The notes beneath the pieces were generated by a model. The model had not been told where the DNA came from. It did not search any database and saw nothing but the letters and a program-made list of their open reading frames with translations. Source: an uncultured Acidimicrobiales bacterium (GTDB lineage Bacteria; Actinomycetota; Acidimicrobiia; Acidimicrobiales; Aldehydirespiratoraceae). From it: a DNA stretch of 64,000 nucleotides. Numbering within the stretch: the stretch's first letter is position 1; each line of letters opens with the position of its first letter. This document shows, piece by piece, positions 19,307 to 28,479 of the stretch. The stretch covers positions 1 to 64,000 of the forward strand of contig CAJQPN010000040.1 of NCBI GenBank assembly GCA_905480195.1. The letters run 5' to 3'. Position numbers and translations under genes: made by a program.

Positions 19307-19498
19307 TCAGTCCTCAATCGAAATCGCCTGCTTGGGGCAGCGCTGGACACACTCTTCCATGCGACCGCGGTCGCTCTCATCGGGGTTCTCGTTCAAGATG
19401 TAGAGGAAGTCGTCATCGCGGACTTCGAACACATCGGGCGCAATCTGCATGCAGATGGCGTTGCTTTCGCACAGATCGAAATCGACCACGATCTTCAT
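19307..19498 (-). CDS. Small [3Fe-4S]-type ferredoxin
   Basis: A 63-residue ferredoxin with cysteines in DLCESNAIC and EECVQRCP. The first pair is spaced C-x5-C, the central cysteine of the usual CxxCxxC being absent, which fits a [3Fe-4S] cluster as in actinobacterial P450 ferredoxins. The ATG at 19498 has a strong GGGGAGG ribosome site. It sits 12 bases ahead of the reductase. No cytochrome P450 or Rieske oxygenase gene is visible in the window, so the terminal acceptor is unknown. Confidence 0.92.
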   Translation of the reverse strand: MKIVVDFDLCESNAICMQIAPDVFEVRDDDFLYILNENPDESDRGRMEECVQRCPKQAISIED

Positions 19499-19534
19499 TT
19501 GGACGTCCTCCCCAGAACGGTTGCTGGGCGCAGA

Positions 19535-20539
19535 CTATACGCCACCGGGATAGCCGAAGACGTCGGCGGTGAGGTCGATCGAACGAAGACGCTGATCCAG
19601 CTTCTGGGACGGATGCACCGTGATGAGTTCGTCAACATCGGCCTCCTTGGCGAAGTTGTTGAGATACCGCTTCACCAGCGCTGGTGACCCAGCGGCGGTG
19701 TAGTGCGTCATCTGAGCAATCCCCTGGCCCTGCGGGGACGCAAGAAGCTCGTCGGCCTCATCGTCGGTCAGCTCGCGGGGCATGCGCAGAAATCGAGCAA
19801 CCCGGCGGCGGTTGACGTCGAGCCGCTGCGCTTCGGCATCCTCATCAGTGTCGGCCGCAATCACGTTGACTCCTGCAATCGCATACGGCTCGTAGAGATA
19901 CTCGCTGGGCTTGAAACGGTTGCGGTACAGCTCAACGGCTTGGACGAGCGATCCGGGGGCGAAGTGCGAAGCGAACCCGTAGGCGAGGCCGAGTTCCGCG
20001 GCGAGTTGGGCTCCGAACAGCGACGAACCGAGAATGAAGAGCGGCACGTCCGTGCCGGCGCTGGGAACCGCTTCCACGCCAGGAACGAGGGACTCGCCGA
20101 CCAGGTACGCCTGCAGCTCCTGCACATCCTGCGGGAAGCGATCGGAAGCCATCGGGTCGACTCGCATCGCTCGCATCGTCATCTGGTCGGTACCGGGCGC
20201 CCGACCCAGACCGAGGTCGATTCGCCCTGGATGAAGCGTGGCAAGGGTTCCAAACTGCTCGGCGATGACCAGCGGCGAATGATTGGGCAACATGACACCG
20301 CCCGAACCAAGACGGATCGTCTCGGTGTGGGCCGCCACGTGTGCAATCAGGACACTCGTCGCAGACGAAGCGATCGACGACATGTTGTGGTGCTCGGCGT
20401 ACCAGACCCGCCGGTACCCTCGGGCCTCGGCCCGCTGAGCCATTGCGACGCTGTTGGCGAATGCCTGCCGCGGTGTCTCATCGGATCTCACGATCGCCAG
20501 ATCGAGGATGGAGAGCGTCGGATCGTCTGCGAATGTCAC
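19535..20539 (-). CDS. Luciferase-like monooxygenase family flavoprotein
   Basis: A 334-residue member of the bacterial-luciferase superfamily. Typical segments are [41 protein letters not shown] and [12 protein letters not shown], matching the FMN-type MsnO8/YhbW subgroup. The substrate cannot be told. It starts at a GTG and lies upstream of the ferredoxin/reductase pair, so it could belong to that electron chain, although enzymes of this group normally take reduced flavin from a flavin reductase. Confidence 0.88.
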   Translation of the reverse strand: MTFADDPTLSILDLAIVRSDETPRQAFANSVAMAQRAEARGYRRVWYAEHHNMSSIASSATSVLIAHVAAHTETIRLGSGGVMLPNHSPLVIAEQFGTLATLHPGRIDLGLGRAPGTDQMTMRAMRVDPMASDRFPQDVQELQAYLVGESLVPGVEAVPSAGTDVPLFILGSSLFGAQLAAELGLAYGFASHFAPGSLVQAVELYRNRFKPSEYLYEPYAIAGVNVIAADTDEDAEAQRLDVNRRRVARFLRMPRELTDDEADELLASPQGQGIAQMTHYTAAGSPALVKRYLNNFAKEADVDELITVHPSQKLDQRLRSIDLTADVFGYPGGV

Positions 20540-20596
20540 CCGCTCAGACTAGAGATCTGTGCGCTGCTCTTCGACTCAGCAGTATCCGGCCGACGC

Positions 20597-22177
20597 TCAG
20601 AGCCCTGGGCGCGCTTTGACGTCGATGCCAAAGGTTGAGCGGACGCGGGCGTCGATGTCGGCGGGGATATGGTCGGGCCAGTGGTTCTCGAGTAGTTCGT
20701 TGGCCCGCTCGTGAGCTCGGACGAGTTGATCCTTGCCGCCGGCATCCATCCAGTTGTCGGGGGTCTCCCGATCACCGACCTCGGGATAGATGTACTCGCG
20801 CTGCATCAGGTCAAGTGTCTGCTGCGAGCCCAGGAAGTGACCGGCCCCGGTGACGACATCCTGAATGACCTGGGTCGAGAGTGTCTCCTCGTTGACTTCG
20901 ATACCGCGAACGGTGCGGTTGATCGAGCCGAGCATGTCGTTGTCGATCACGAGCCCCTCGAACGAGCAGCTCAGCAGTGATGCAAGCATGCCGGCCGACT
21001 CGTACACAAGATTTGCTCCTGCATGCCCGGCGAGCGCGATGTTGAGCCCCTTCTCGTAGCCGGCCTGATTGTCGGGGACCTTCGAATCAGCCATACCGGC
21101 AGCCACACCAGATGGCAGCCCGAGCCAGTTGGCCACCTGCGCCGCTGCTGCGTTGAGCACGCCTTCTTCGCCCGACCCGCCGCTCATTGCGCCAGTGCGA
21201 AGGTCGGACACGAACGGCCACAGCCCCATCACACACGGATGACCGGGCGACATCAGGTTGACGGTGGTGAGGCCGGCAAGGCACTCGGCCAACGCCTGTG
21301 CCAACGAGCCTGCGAGCGCAGCTGGCGATGTAGCACCGGCCTGCCCGGCCGAAAGGAGATTGATCGGCATACCGCATTCGACCTGGGCAACCATGCACCT
21401 GATCGATTCCTCGGCGAAGCGCATGGGTGGCACGACGAACGTGTTGTTGGCCGTCACGATCGGGCGGCTTCGGAACGCCCCCTCGCCACCCATCATCATG
21501 TCGAGCATGGCGACTGTCTCGTACACGTGCGGTTTCTCGAACCACGACGTGCCGATCGGCTTCCGGCAGCCTGCGACTGCGCCGTAGGCCGTGTTGAGGT
21601 CGAGGAGCCGACTGTCGGCGTGGTTGCGGGCCACGACGGTACGGACGTAAAAGTGGATGTTGTCGAGTGCGTCGACCAGCCGGCCGCAGTCGTAAACGTC
21701 GTCGCCACTTGAGTGCCGAAAGGAGTTCGTCGGATAGTCGTACATGAGAACGGCTGCCCCGCCCGTGCCAAAATGGACCTTGTCGCCGCCGACCTCAATC
21801 GAGTGCGACTCGTCCCAGGCATGCCACGTCCAGATTTTTGCCGCCGTCTGGATGGCCTGCTCGACGATGGCCTTCGGGTAGTAGAGGCGATCTCCCTCGA
21901 CCCGGCCACCGGCTTCGGTCACGACCTCGATGAACTCGGGAATGGGCGAACCCATACCAACGTTCTCGAGGAGCCAGACCGCAGCGTCGTAGACCTGCTG
22001 TAGATCGGCCTCGGTCAGCGGCTTGTACAGACCGCCTACAAGGCCCGGCCGCACTGGCCGCATGTCCTTGCCGAGCGGGGCCTGGCGGGCCGCGACCCGC
22101 CCGGCGCGCCCGCCGGAGCGTCGCCTCGGACCGGGGCTTCCCGTCGCCGCGTTGTCAACCGCGCTGGTGTTGCTCAT
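20597..22177 (-). CDS. MttB-family (trimethylamine methyltransferase superfamily) protein
   Basis: A 526-residue member of the MttB superfamily, whose characterised non-pyrrolysine members demethylate quaternary amines such as glycine betaine onto a corrinoid protein. Landmarks are the N-terminal RPGLVGGLYKPLTEAD, the glycine-rich HFGTGGAAVLMYD and the PDNQAGYEKGLN segment. The frame has no internal amber codon, so it is not a pyrrolysine enzyme. The ATG has an AGGGAACC site upstream. It follows the dehydrogenase gene by 17 bases, which suggests stepwise demethylation. No corrinoid protein or activator gene is in the window. Confidence 0.87.
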   Translation of the reverse strand: MSNTSAVDNAATGSPGPRRRSGGRAGRVAARQAPLGKDMRPVRPGLVGGLYKPLTEADLQQVYDAAVWLLENVGMGSPIPEFIEVVTEAGGRVEGDRLYYPKAIVEQAIQTAAKIWTWHAWDESHSIEVGGDKVHFGTGGAAVLMYDYPTNSFRHSSGDDVYDCGRLVDALDNIHFYVRTVVARNHADSRLLDLNTAYGAVAGCRKPIGTSWFEKPHVYETVAMLDMMMGGEGAFRSRPIVTANNTFVVPPMRFAEESIRCMVAQVECGMPINLLSAGQAGATSPAALAGSLAQALAECLAGLTTVNLMSPGHPCVMGLWPFVSDLRTGAMSGGSGEEGVLNAAAAQVANWLGLPSGVAAGMADSKVPDNQAGYEKGLNIALAGHAGANLVYESAGMLASLLSCSFEGLVIDNDMLGSINRTVRGIEVNEETLSTQVIQDVVTGAGHFLGSQQTLDLMQREYIYPEVGDRETPDNWMDAGGKDQLVRAHERANELLENHWPDHIPADIDARVRSTFGIDVKARPGL

Positions 22178-22194
22178 TTCGGTTCCCTGTCGGG

Positions 22195-24621
22195 TCAGGC
22201 GCGAAGCGCGGCGTTGGTTGGATCGTAGGCAGCGTCGGCGAGCACCGTGGCAGTGCGGCGAACGCCGAGCATGTTGAGTTCAAACGTCGATCCGGGCACC
22301 TCGTAGTCGGGTGCCACGTACACGAAGCCGAGGGATTTTCCGACCGAGTGGCCGTAGGCGCCGGACGTCCCGATTCCCATGACCTCTCCATCGGAACCGT
22401 AGGCAGGCTCGTTGCCACGCAAATCGGAATCACCGTCGGAGATCTCGCAATAGACGAGCACCATCGAGAGCGGATCGGCCTGGTCGCGCCGGGCGATGGT
22501 GGCCTCCTTGCCGATGAAGTCACCGTCGAAGTCGACGAACCGTTCGATGCGAGCCTCGATCGGGGTGATCTCGGTGGTGAGCTCAGATCCCCAGGCTTTG
22601 TAGCCCTTCTCGATACGCATCACATTCATGGCATACGACCCGAAGTGAACCATCCCGTGGGGCTCGCCGGCGGCGATGAGAGCGTCGTAGACCCCGGCCA
22701 TTTCGTCGATCGGCATGTGGAGCTCCCAGCCGAGCTCGCCGACATAGCTGACCCGCAACGCCCTCATTTCGACACCGGCGACGGTGATCTCCTTGGCAGT
22801 GAGCCAGCGGAATGCTGGTGCGTGAAGGTCGGCATCGGTGAGCCCGGAAAGCACCTCGCGGGAGCAAGGGCCGGTGACGGCGAGAATGCCGTTGGCATCG
22901 GTGACGTCGGTGACAGTCACATCCTCACCCTCGAGGATGTGGTCCTTGAGCCAGTCCTCGTCGTGTTTGGTGCCCATGATCGCCGAGTTCAGGTAGTAGC
23001 GCCCCTCGCCGAGGCGGGTGATGGTCATCTCACACTCGATGCCTCCGAGATCGGTCAGCATGTGCACGAGACGCATACCCCCATCCTTGCCCGGGATCTT
23101 GTTGGCACTGACGCGGTTCAGCAGGTCGGCAGCGTTGGCACCGGTGACTTCGAACTTCGCGAACGCCGTGAGGTCAGCGATGCCGACACGCTCGCGGGTG
23201 CCCCGTACCTCCTCGCCGACGATGTCGTGGGCGTTGGACCGCAGGAAGGTGTGCTGTTCGGGGGCACCGAAGTACTGCGGGCGCTCCCAGCCGAAGACTT
23301 CTTCCCACTGCGCTCCTCGTGCGTCGAGTCGTTCGTAGAGCGGGTTGGTCTTCTGCTTCCGGGCCGCTGGGTGGTGCTCGCCCGGAGGACGTGTGGCATA
23401 CATGAGGTGGTATTCCTCGATCGCTTTTTCGACCGCAAACTGACCGGACGCGCCTGCGTGAGCGCCGAAGCGGCGCGGGTCCATGCCACGCACGTTGATC
23501 TCGGTCTGGCCGTGGACCATCCACTGCGCGAGGTACTTGCCGGCGCCAGGCCCCTGCGTGATGCCGATCGACGCGCCACTGCAGTGCCAGTAGTTGGTCA
23601 AGCCGGCTTCGGGCCCCATCAGATAGCCAGAATCGGGTGTGTGGGTGATCGGGCCTGACACGATCTTTTTGATGCCACTGTCGGCCCACGCCGGAACTCG
23701 CTCGAGGGCTACGGTGAGGCAGTCGGCGATGACGTCGAGATCGGGTGGGGTCAAGTAGAAGTCGAGATTCCAGTCGATTCCGTCGACACCGTAGGTCTGG
23801 GCGCCAGCGGTCTCGTACGGACCGATCAGGATGCCGTCAATCTCGCGACGGTAGTACGACGACGAGATCGGGTCTCGGGTGACAGGGATCTCAAAGTCGA
23901 GCGCCTTCATCGCGTCGAGTGGCTCACTGATGATGTACTGGTGGATCACCGACACGATCGGCACGTCGATTCCCACCATCGCTCCAAGCTGCGGCGCGTA
24001 GTGGCCCGCGGCGTTCACGACATGTTCGGCGATGATCCGGCCCTGCTCGCTGATGATCTCCCAGCGACCGTCAGGCAGCTGATTCATGTCGGTGACACGA
24101 TTGTTCCGAATGATCTGCGCACCAAGCTGACGGGCACCCTTGGCCATTGCATTGGTGACGCCGGTCGGATCGGCCCAGCCGTCGTTCGGCGTCCAGAGGG
24201 CCGACTGCACATCGTCGATGTTCTCCATGAGCGGGTTGAGCTCCTGGATGCGGGCCTTGTCCACGATCTCGTTCTCGATCCCCAGCTGGTCGAGCTGGGC
24301 ACTCACCTGGCGGTGCCAGAGGACATCATTTTCGGAGATGGCGAACCGCAGTGCGCCACATCCGTGCCAACCAGAGAAGAGACCGGTCTCCTCCTCGATC
24401 TTCGGGTAGAGGGAGACGGCTTCCTCGTGCACCTTCGCCATGTTGAGGTCGCCAATGAAGTTTGGGACGAGACCGGCGGCGTGCCAGGTCGAGCCCGAGG
24501 TGAGTTCGCCCTTCTCGATCAACACGGTGTCTGGACCCCAGCCCTCGTGGGCCAGGAAGTACAGCAAGCCGACGCCCATGGCGCCGCCACCGACGATCAC
24601 ACATCGCGCTTCATCCCTCAC
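22195..24621 (-). CDS. Dimethylglycine/sarcosine dehydrogenase-like FAD protein with GcvT domains
   Basis: An 808-residue two-part enzyme. The N-terminal half is a DAO-type flavoprotein with CVIVGGGAMGVGLLYF and SGSTWHAAGL, whose histidine (about residue 47) is the covalent FAD attachment site in dimethylglycine dehydrogenase. The C-terminal half has GcvT folds ([16 protein letters not shown]) that pass the oxidised methyl group to tetrahydrofolate. I chose the GTG at 24621 because GAGGGG stands nine bases upstream; a TTG at 24660 would run into the operator. It is divergent from the IclR gene and probably controlled by it. The exact methylamine substrate is unknown. Confidence 0.9.
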   Translation of the reverse strand: MRDEARCVIVGGGAMGVGLLYFLAHEGWGPDTVLIEKGELTSGSTWHAAGLVPNFIGDLNMAKVHEEAVSLYPKIEEETGLFSGWHGCGALRFAISENDVLWHRQVSAQLDQLGIENEIVDKARIQELNPLMENIDDVQSALWTPNDGWADPTGVTNAMAKGARQLGAQIIRNNRVTDMNQLPDGRWEIISEQGRIIAEHVVNAAGHYAPQLGAMVGIDVPIVSVIHQYIISEPLDAMKALDFEIPVTRDPISSSYYRREIDGILIGPYETAGAQTYGVDGIDWNLDFYLTPPDLDVIADCLTVALERVPAWADSGIKKIVSGPITHTPDSGYLMGPEAGLTNYWHCSGASIGITQGPGAGKYLAQWMVHGQTEINVRGMDPRRFGAHAGASGQFAVEKAIEEYHLMYATRPPGEHHPAARKQKTNPLYERLDARGAQWEEVFGWERPQYFGAPEQHTFLRSNAHDIVGEEVRGTRERVGIADLTAFAKFEVTGANAADLLNRVSANKIPGKDGGMRLVHMLTDLGGIECEMTITRLGEGRYYLNSAIMGTKHDEDWLKDHILEGEDVTVTDVTDANGILAVTGPCSREVLSGLTDADLHAPAFRWLTAKEITVAGVEMRALRVSYVGELGWELHMPIDEMAGVYDALIAAGEPHGMVHFGSYAMNVMRIEKGYKAWGSELTTEITPIEARIERFVDFDGDFIGKEATIARRDQADPLSMVLVYCEISDGDSDLRGNEPAYGSDGEVMGIGTSGAYGHSVGKSLGFVYVAPDYEVPGSTFELNMLGVRRTATVLADAAYDPTNAALRA

Positions 24622-24663
24622 GGTTGATATCCCCTCAAAATCGATGTTCTGTATCGTCAACCG

Positions 24664-24712
24664 ACACTAGCGTTCCACTGAATGGAACGTTCCATTCAGT
24701 GGCGGCTAGTGT
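24664..24712. promoter_or_regulatory. 49-bp palindromic operator/divergent promoter region
   Basis: Between the dehydrogenase and IclR genes lies a perfect 28-bp palindrome (24675-24702), centred on TGGAACGTTCCA. Its arms carry repeated GTTCCA half-sites. Outside it, ACACTAGC (24664-24671) and GCTAGTGT (24705-24712) continue the symmetry with a one-base offset. Each outer arm contains TAGTGT, readable as a -10 element pointing outward, with TGGAAC about 18 bases behind it in the -35 position. The E. coli IclR box has related TGGAAA/TTTCCA halves. This looks like one site where a dimeric or tetrameric regulator controls both promoters. Confidence 0.75.
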
Positions 24713-24722
24713 AGCTCTCGTC

Positions 24723-25457
24723 ATGCAAGCAATCGAACGAACGTTCACGGTTCTACGCGCGATCGCATCTCGCACCGGCACCTCGACGCTCGCCGATATC
24801 ACCAAGGAGTCAGGCCTTCCCAAGTCGACCGTCCTCCGTCTTCTGATCGCCCTGGAGGACCAGGGCGCTGTGCAGACAGTCGGTGGCCGCTACGCAATCG
24901 GGCCCGGCCTCACCGCACTCTCCCAGCAGGGCGCTCCCGTCAGTGCTCTCAAAGAAGTCGCTCGCCCCCATCTGGTTGAGCTCGCAGAGTTCCTCCAAGA
25001 GAACGTGTCGTTGATGATCCCCGACGGTGACGCCACGCTTTACATCGACACGGCCGTGTCGGAGAGTTCGGTCATGGTCCAAGACTGGACCGGTGAGCGG
25101 CTCCCCTACCACGGCTCGGCTGGCGGGCTTGCGTTGCTGTCATCGTGGACCGATGGCGAGATCGCCGATCATGCGGCGACCGGACTCGAGGCCTACACCC
25201 CGACCACGGTGACGACGCTTGCTGAACTTATGGCAAAGGTCGACCACACTCGCCGCACCGGTGTGGCGCTTACTCACCAGGAATTCAGTGACGAGGTCAA
25301 TGGATTCGGGGCGGTCGTCACCGGGCCAGACGGTGAGTCGCTCGCCGCTGTCAACGCGTATGGCCCCGACTACCGGTTCCCCGGCGACCGGCAGGTCGCT
25401 GAGATCAGCACGGCGGTCTTCAACACCGCTTGCGTCATCAGCGACCGACTTGTCTGA
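24723..25457 (+). CDS. IclR family transcriptional regulator
   Basis: A 244-residue regulator. The N-terminal winged helix spans about residues 1-65, with STLADITKESGLPKSTVLRLLIALEDQG as its HTH core, shown here only as landmark positions 18-45. The C-terminal IclR effector domain includes GLALLSSWTDGEI and ends in STAVFNTACVISDRLV. I start at the ATG at 24723, 11 bases after the palindrome, so the transcript may be leaderless. It faces the dehydrogenase-MttB pair and lies upstream of an amidase in its own direction; the likely effector is a betaine, methylated glycine or related amide. Confidence 0.93.
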   Translation: MQAIERTFTVLRAIASRTGTSTLADITKESGLPKSTVLRLLIALEDQGAVQTVGGRYAIGPGLTALSQQGAPVSALKEVARPHLVELAEFLQENVSLMIPDGDATLYIDTAVSESSVMVQDWTGERLPYHGSAGGLALLSSWTDGEIADHAATGLEAYTPTTVTTLAELMAKVDHTRRTGVALTHQEFSDEVNGFGAVVTGPDGESLAAVNAYGPDYRFPGDRQVAEISTAVFNTACVISDRLV

Positions 25458-25499
25458 TCGGCAGTTGCACTGCTCACGCAGCGCTGGTCTGATCTGCGG

Positions 25500-26912
25500 A
25501 TGGCCGAACTCACCAGACCGCTGACCGACATCATCGCCGACCTCGACTCGGGCACAATCAGCGCGACGGAGTTGCTCGATGCCCACCTCGATCGAATCGA
25601 GCGGCTCGACGGCGACATCAACGCCGTTGTCACCCTCGCCCCCGACCGGGCCCGCAAGGAGGCCGGCGCCATCGACCGCGCCCGCGCCAACGGCGAAAGC
25701 CTCGGCGCACTGGCCGGCGTCCCCATCACCATCAAGGATGCCCTCGCCACCGAGGGCATCCGATCCACCGGCGGTGCCACCGAGCTCGCTGATCACATAC
25801 CCACCGAAGACGCCACCGTCGTGTCAACGGTCCGCAACGCAGGTGCAGTCGTCTTCGGCAAGACCAACATCCCGCGCTGGTCCGGCGACTACCAGAGCTA
25901 CAACGAGCTGTTCGGAACGACCAAGAACCCGTGGGATGTCGAACGGACGCCGGGGGGGTCGTCGGGAGGGCCGGCCGCTGCGGTGGCTATGGGTTTCACT
26001 GCCTTCGAGATCGGGACCGACATCGGTGGGTCGATCCGGGTGCCGTCTTCATTCTGCGGGATCTACGGCCACAAGCCGAGCTTCGGTGTGATCCCGACCT
26101 ACGGCTACCTCGATAGCGTCCGGTTCCATCGCAACGTGAGCGACGTCAACGTGTTCGGACCGTTGGCTCGATCGATCGACGACCTCGACCTGTTGTTCGA
26201 CCTTCTGGCAGGCCCGAACCCCGACGACGCCCCCGGCTGGAAGCTTGACCTTCCGGCATCGAGGGCAGAAACGATCGGTGACTTCCGTGTCGCTGCGTGG
26301 CTCGACAGCGACTTCGCTCCGATCGACGCCTCTGTCGGCGCCGTTCTTGCTGATGCGGTCGAAGCGCTGGAGCGCGCCGGCGCCCGCATCGATCACGGCC
26401 GGCGGCCACAAATCGATGCGGCCACGGCTGCCCTCAACGGCTCGGCGCTGATCGGGCTTGCGACCCGCATCTCCGACAGCGACAGCCCGGAAGGACCCGA
26501 GCCATCGGGTGCGCCGGTGCCCCACCGCCAGTGGGACGTCCGTCATCGTGAACGCGGTGAGGTTCGCCAGAGATGGGCCGACTTCTTCGACGAGGTCGAT
26601 GTCCTCCTCTGTCCCGTCACACCGGTCCCGGCCTTCCGGCATGTGCACTCCGAGCAGGGCTCGAACTGGATCCATGCCGAACTCGAAGAGTTTGGCGGCA
26701 TGCCGTATGGCGAGTTGGTTTTGTGGAATGCGCTCATCGGCAGCGCCTACCTCCCCGTGACGACTCCTCCAGTGGGACGCACCGCAGACGGGCTCCCCGT
26801 TGGCATCCAGGTCGTCGCTCCCTATCTCCACGACCGGACCGCGCTCACGTTCGCTCGACGGATCACCGAGGTTCTCGGTGGTTATACGGCACCGCCTTGT
26901 GCCGTGCGGTAG
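25500..26912 (+). CDS. Amidase signature family hydrolase
   Basis: A 470-residue amidohydrolase with the full Ser-cisSer-Lys triad: K79 in ITIKDA, S154 in the GGSSGG loop and the nucleophile S178 in GTDIGGSIR. The C-terminal half is typical (LPVTTPPVGRTADGLPVGIQVV). It lies 42 bases downstream of the IclR gene on the same strand and is probably in the same regulon. The amide substrate is not predictable from sequence; it is not GatA, as no gatB/gatC is present. Confidence 0.93.
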   Translation: MAELTRPLTDIIADLDSGTISATELLDAHLDRIERLDGDINAVVTLAPDRARKEAGAIDRARANGESLGALAGVPITIKDALATEGIRSTGGATELADHIPTEDATVVSTVRNAGAVVFGKTNIPRWSGDYQSYNELFGTTKNPWDVERTPGGSSGGPAAAVAMGFTAFEIGTDIGGSIRVPSSFCGIYGHKPSFGVIPTYGYLDSVRFHRNVSDVNVFGPLARSIDDLDLLFDLLAGPNPDDAPGWKLDLPASRAETIGDFRVAAWLDSDFAPIDASVGAVLADAVEALERAGARIDHGRRPQIDAATAALNGSALIGLATRISDSDSPEGPEPSGAPVPHRQWDVRHRERGEVRQRWADFFDEVDVLLCPVTPVPAFRHVHSEQGSNWIHAELEEFGGMPYGELVLWNALIGSAYLPVTTPPVGRTADGLPVGIQVVAPYLHDRTALTFARRITEVLGGYTAPPCAVR

Positions 26913-26994
26913 CACCGACACGTGGTGAGCGGCCAACGCAGTGTGACGGCTCCCCCACAACGGTGAACTCCTTGCACTGCATCGTCGTGTTCGA

Positions 26995-28335
26995 CTAGCC
27001 GTTACCTCCGGGCGACCAGAACGCAACGTCACCACCGCTCACCCGGACCGGGCCACCACCGCCGATCTCGCGCACCTGAATACTGTCACCGAGTTCGTCT
27101 TGGGCGGCGTAGACGATCGCGTCGCTGGCCGGCGACCAAATCCGCGGAGATTCGGTGTACTGCCACGAGAAGAAGACGAAGTTCCGAAAGAACGTGAGCG
27201 TCGGTCGGAAGGGTTCGAGGCGACGCACCGACTCGCCGTCCCAAATCGCCCAAACAGCGCCGTCGAGTTCGGCGCTAGGTTGCATGAGTGCAAGCTTGGT
27301 GCCGTCGGGTGACCACTCGGTCCAGATCGACAATTCGTCGGAAATCGGTGTGCGCTCTCCGGTCTCGAGGTCAACGATCTCGGTCGGCGCCGTCACGGTG
27401 ACCGGTATGAACCTGACCGTGACGTCACCTCTCGCCGCCGGACCAACCGAGTGGGCAAGAAGTGCCTGGCTTCCGTCGGGTGACACCGAGATGCCGGTCG
27501 ACCCCTCGACCGGCCCGAGATCATCGGACTCCAACGTGTCGACGTCAAGGCGAACGAGCCGTCCACCTTCTGCAGTCTCCTCGACAATCAGAACTTGCCG
27601 CGTACCCGGAATCCAGGCTGGAGCGAGGAATAACTGGCCAGGTTCGCCGAGGGGTTCAATGATCGTCAGGTCGTTGGGATCGCGCACCAACGCGAGCGAT
27701 CGATCACGGTGGATGACCAGGTCATCGCCTCCACCGGGTTCCCATGCCAAGTAAAAGCTTGCCGTGTCGAGACTCTCCTCGGTGACTGGGACACCGTCAG
27801 GCCCGAGGATGTCGAGCGACGTTCCGAGGGGTCCGGGTCCGAGCGCTGCGATGTACTCACCTTCGGCACTCCAAGAGTAAAAGAAGTACGGCCGACGGGC
27901 GGCTCGGAGCGTGACCGCACCGTCTTGGACTGCCATCGTCATAACCGGCTCACCAACCGCGGTCGCGATGATGCTCGTTCCGTCACGCGACCACGTCGGC
28001 TGGGTCACCGACACACCAGCGGTAGGGAAGGTCCCGGTAGGGCGGCCTGATGGGGTAGTGATGATCAAGGCGCGGGATCCGCCGATGGCGAGTGAACCTG
28101 TCAGATGGTCACCGATCCCAGGAGCACCCAGCGGTGATGGGACAGTCGTGGTCGGACTCGTGCCTTTGTCTGACGGCGGCAGCGTTGTGGTGTTGGACGG
28201 TGAGAGCCCCGACTCGATGACGGTCGTCGTGGGTGCCGAGAAGCGGGCTTGGAGTTCCTCCGGGCTCACCGATGTGCAGCTACCGGCGAGGAGAGCGCCA
28301 GCGGTCAGGGCAAGGCCGAGTAAGACGAAGCGCAC
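26995..28335 (-). CDS. Lipoprotein with TolB-like beta-propeller
   Basis: A 446-residue surface protein. The GTG at 28335 gives VRFVLLGLALTAGALLAGSC, a clean signal peptide with lipobox LAGSC. A Thr/Pro/Ser linker follows, then repeats typical of WD40/PD40 propellers: PTWSRDGTSIIATA, YSWSAEGEYIAALG, ISVSPDGSQALLAHS and TEWSPDGTKLALM. TolB-type propellers act as extracytoplasmic binding platforms. The frame stays open to 28734, but that part is compositionally poor and would overlap the universal stress protein gene. Partners unknown. Confidence 0.85.
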   Translation of the reverse strand: MRFVLLGLALTAGALLAGSCTSVSPEELQARFSAPTTTVIESGLSPSNTTTLPPSDKGTSPTTTVPSPLGAPGIGDHLTGSLAIGGSRALIITTPSGRPTGTFPTAGVSVTQPTWSRDGTSIIATAVGEPVMTMAVQDGAVTLRAARRPYFFYSWSAEGEYIAALGPGPLGTSLDILGPDGVPVTEESLDTASFYLAWEPGGGDDLVIHRDRSLALVRDPNDLTIIEPLGEPGQLFLAPAWIPGTRQVLIVEETAEGGRLVRLDVDTLESDDLGPVEGSTGISVSPDGSQALLAHSVGPAARGDVTVRFIPVTVTAPTEIVDLETGERTPISDELSIWTEWSPDGTKLALMQPSAELDGAVWAIWDGESVRRLEPFRPTLTFFRNFVFFSWQYTESPRIWSPASDAIVYAAQDELGDSIQVREIGGGGPVRVSGGDVAFWSPGGNG

Positions 28336-28479
28336 CTTCGGACCGTACCCGACTGGATGACGTGTCGACCCTCTCGGGCCTGCGCGAGGAGAGACGTTTG
28401 GCAAAGTCGGCGCAGGACGAAAGTCCCTGCCGCAATCTGGGTGACCGCCGCATAATCGGAATCCGACCAGGAGATAGTC

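Noticed and set aside
17489-19687. A 732-codon open frame on the plus strand
   Set aside because: It is antisense to the YhhN, ferredoxin reductase and ferredoxin genes, all with clear motifs. High GC content keeps such opposite frames open, and its product is Asp/Arg/His-rich without any family.
20597-22177. Pyrrolysine-containing MttB
   Set aside because: The reading frame has no internal TAG codon, so this is a non-pyrrolysine member.
22348-23658. A 436-codon plus-strand frame
   Set aside because: Antisense to the dehydrogenase-GcvT gene; no recognisable content and no promoter or ribosome site.
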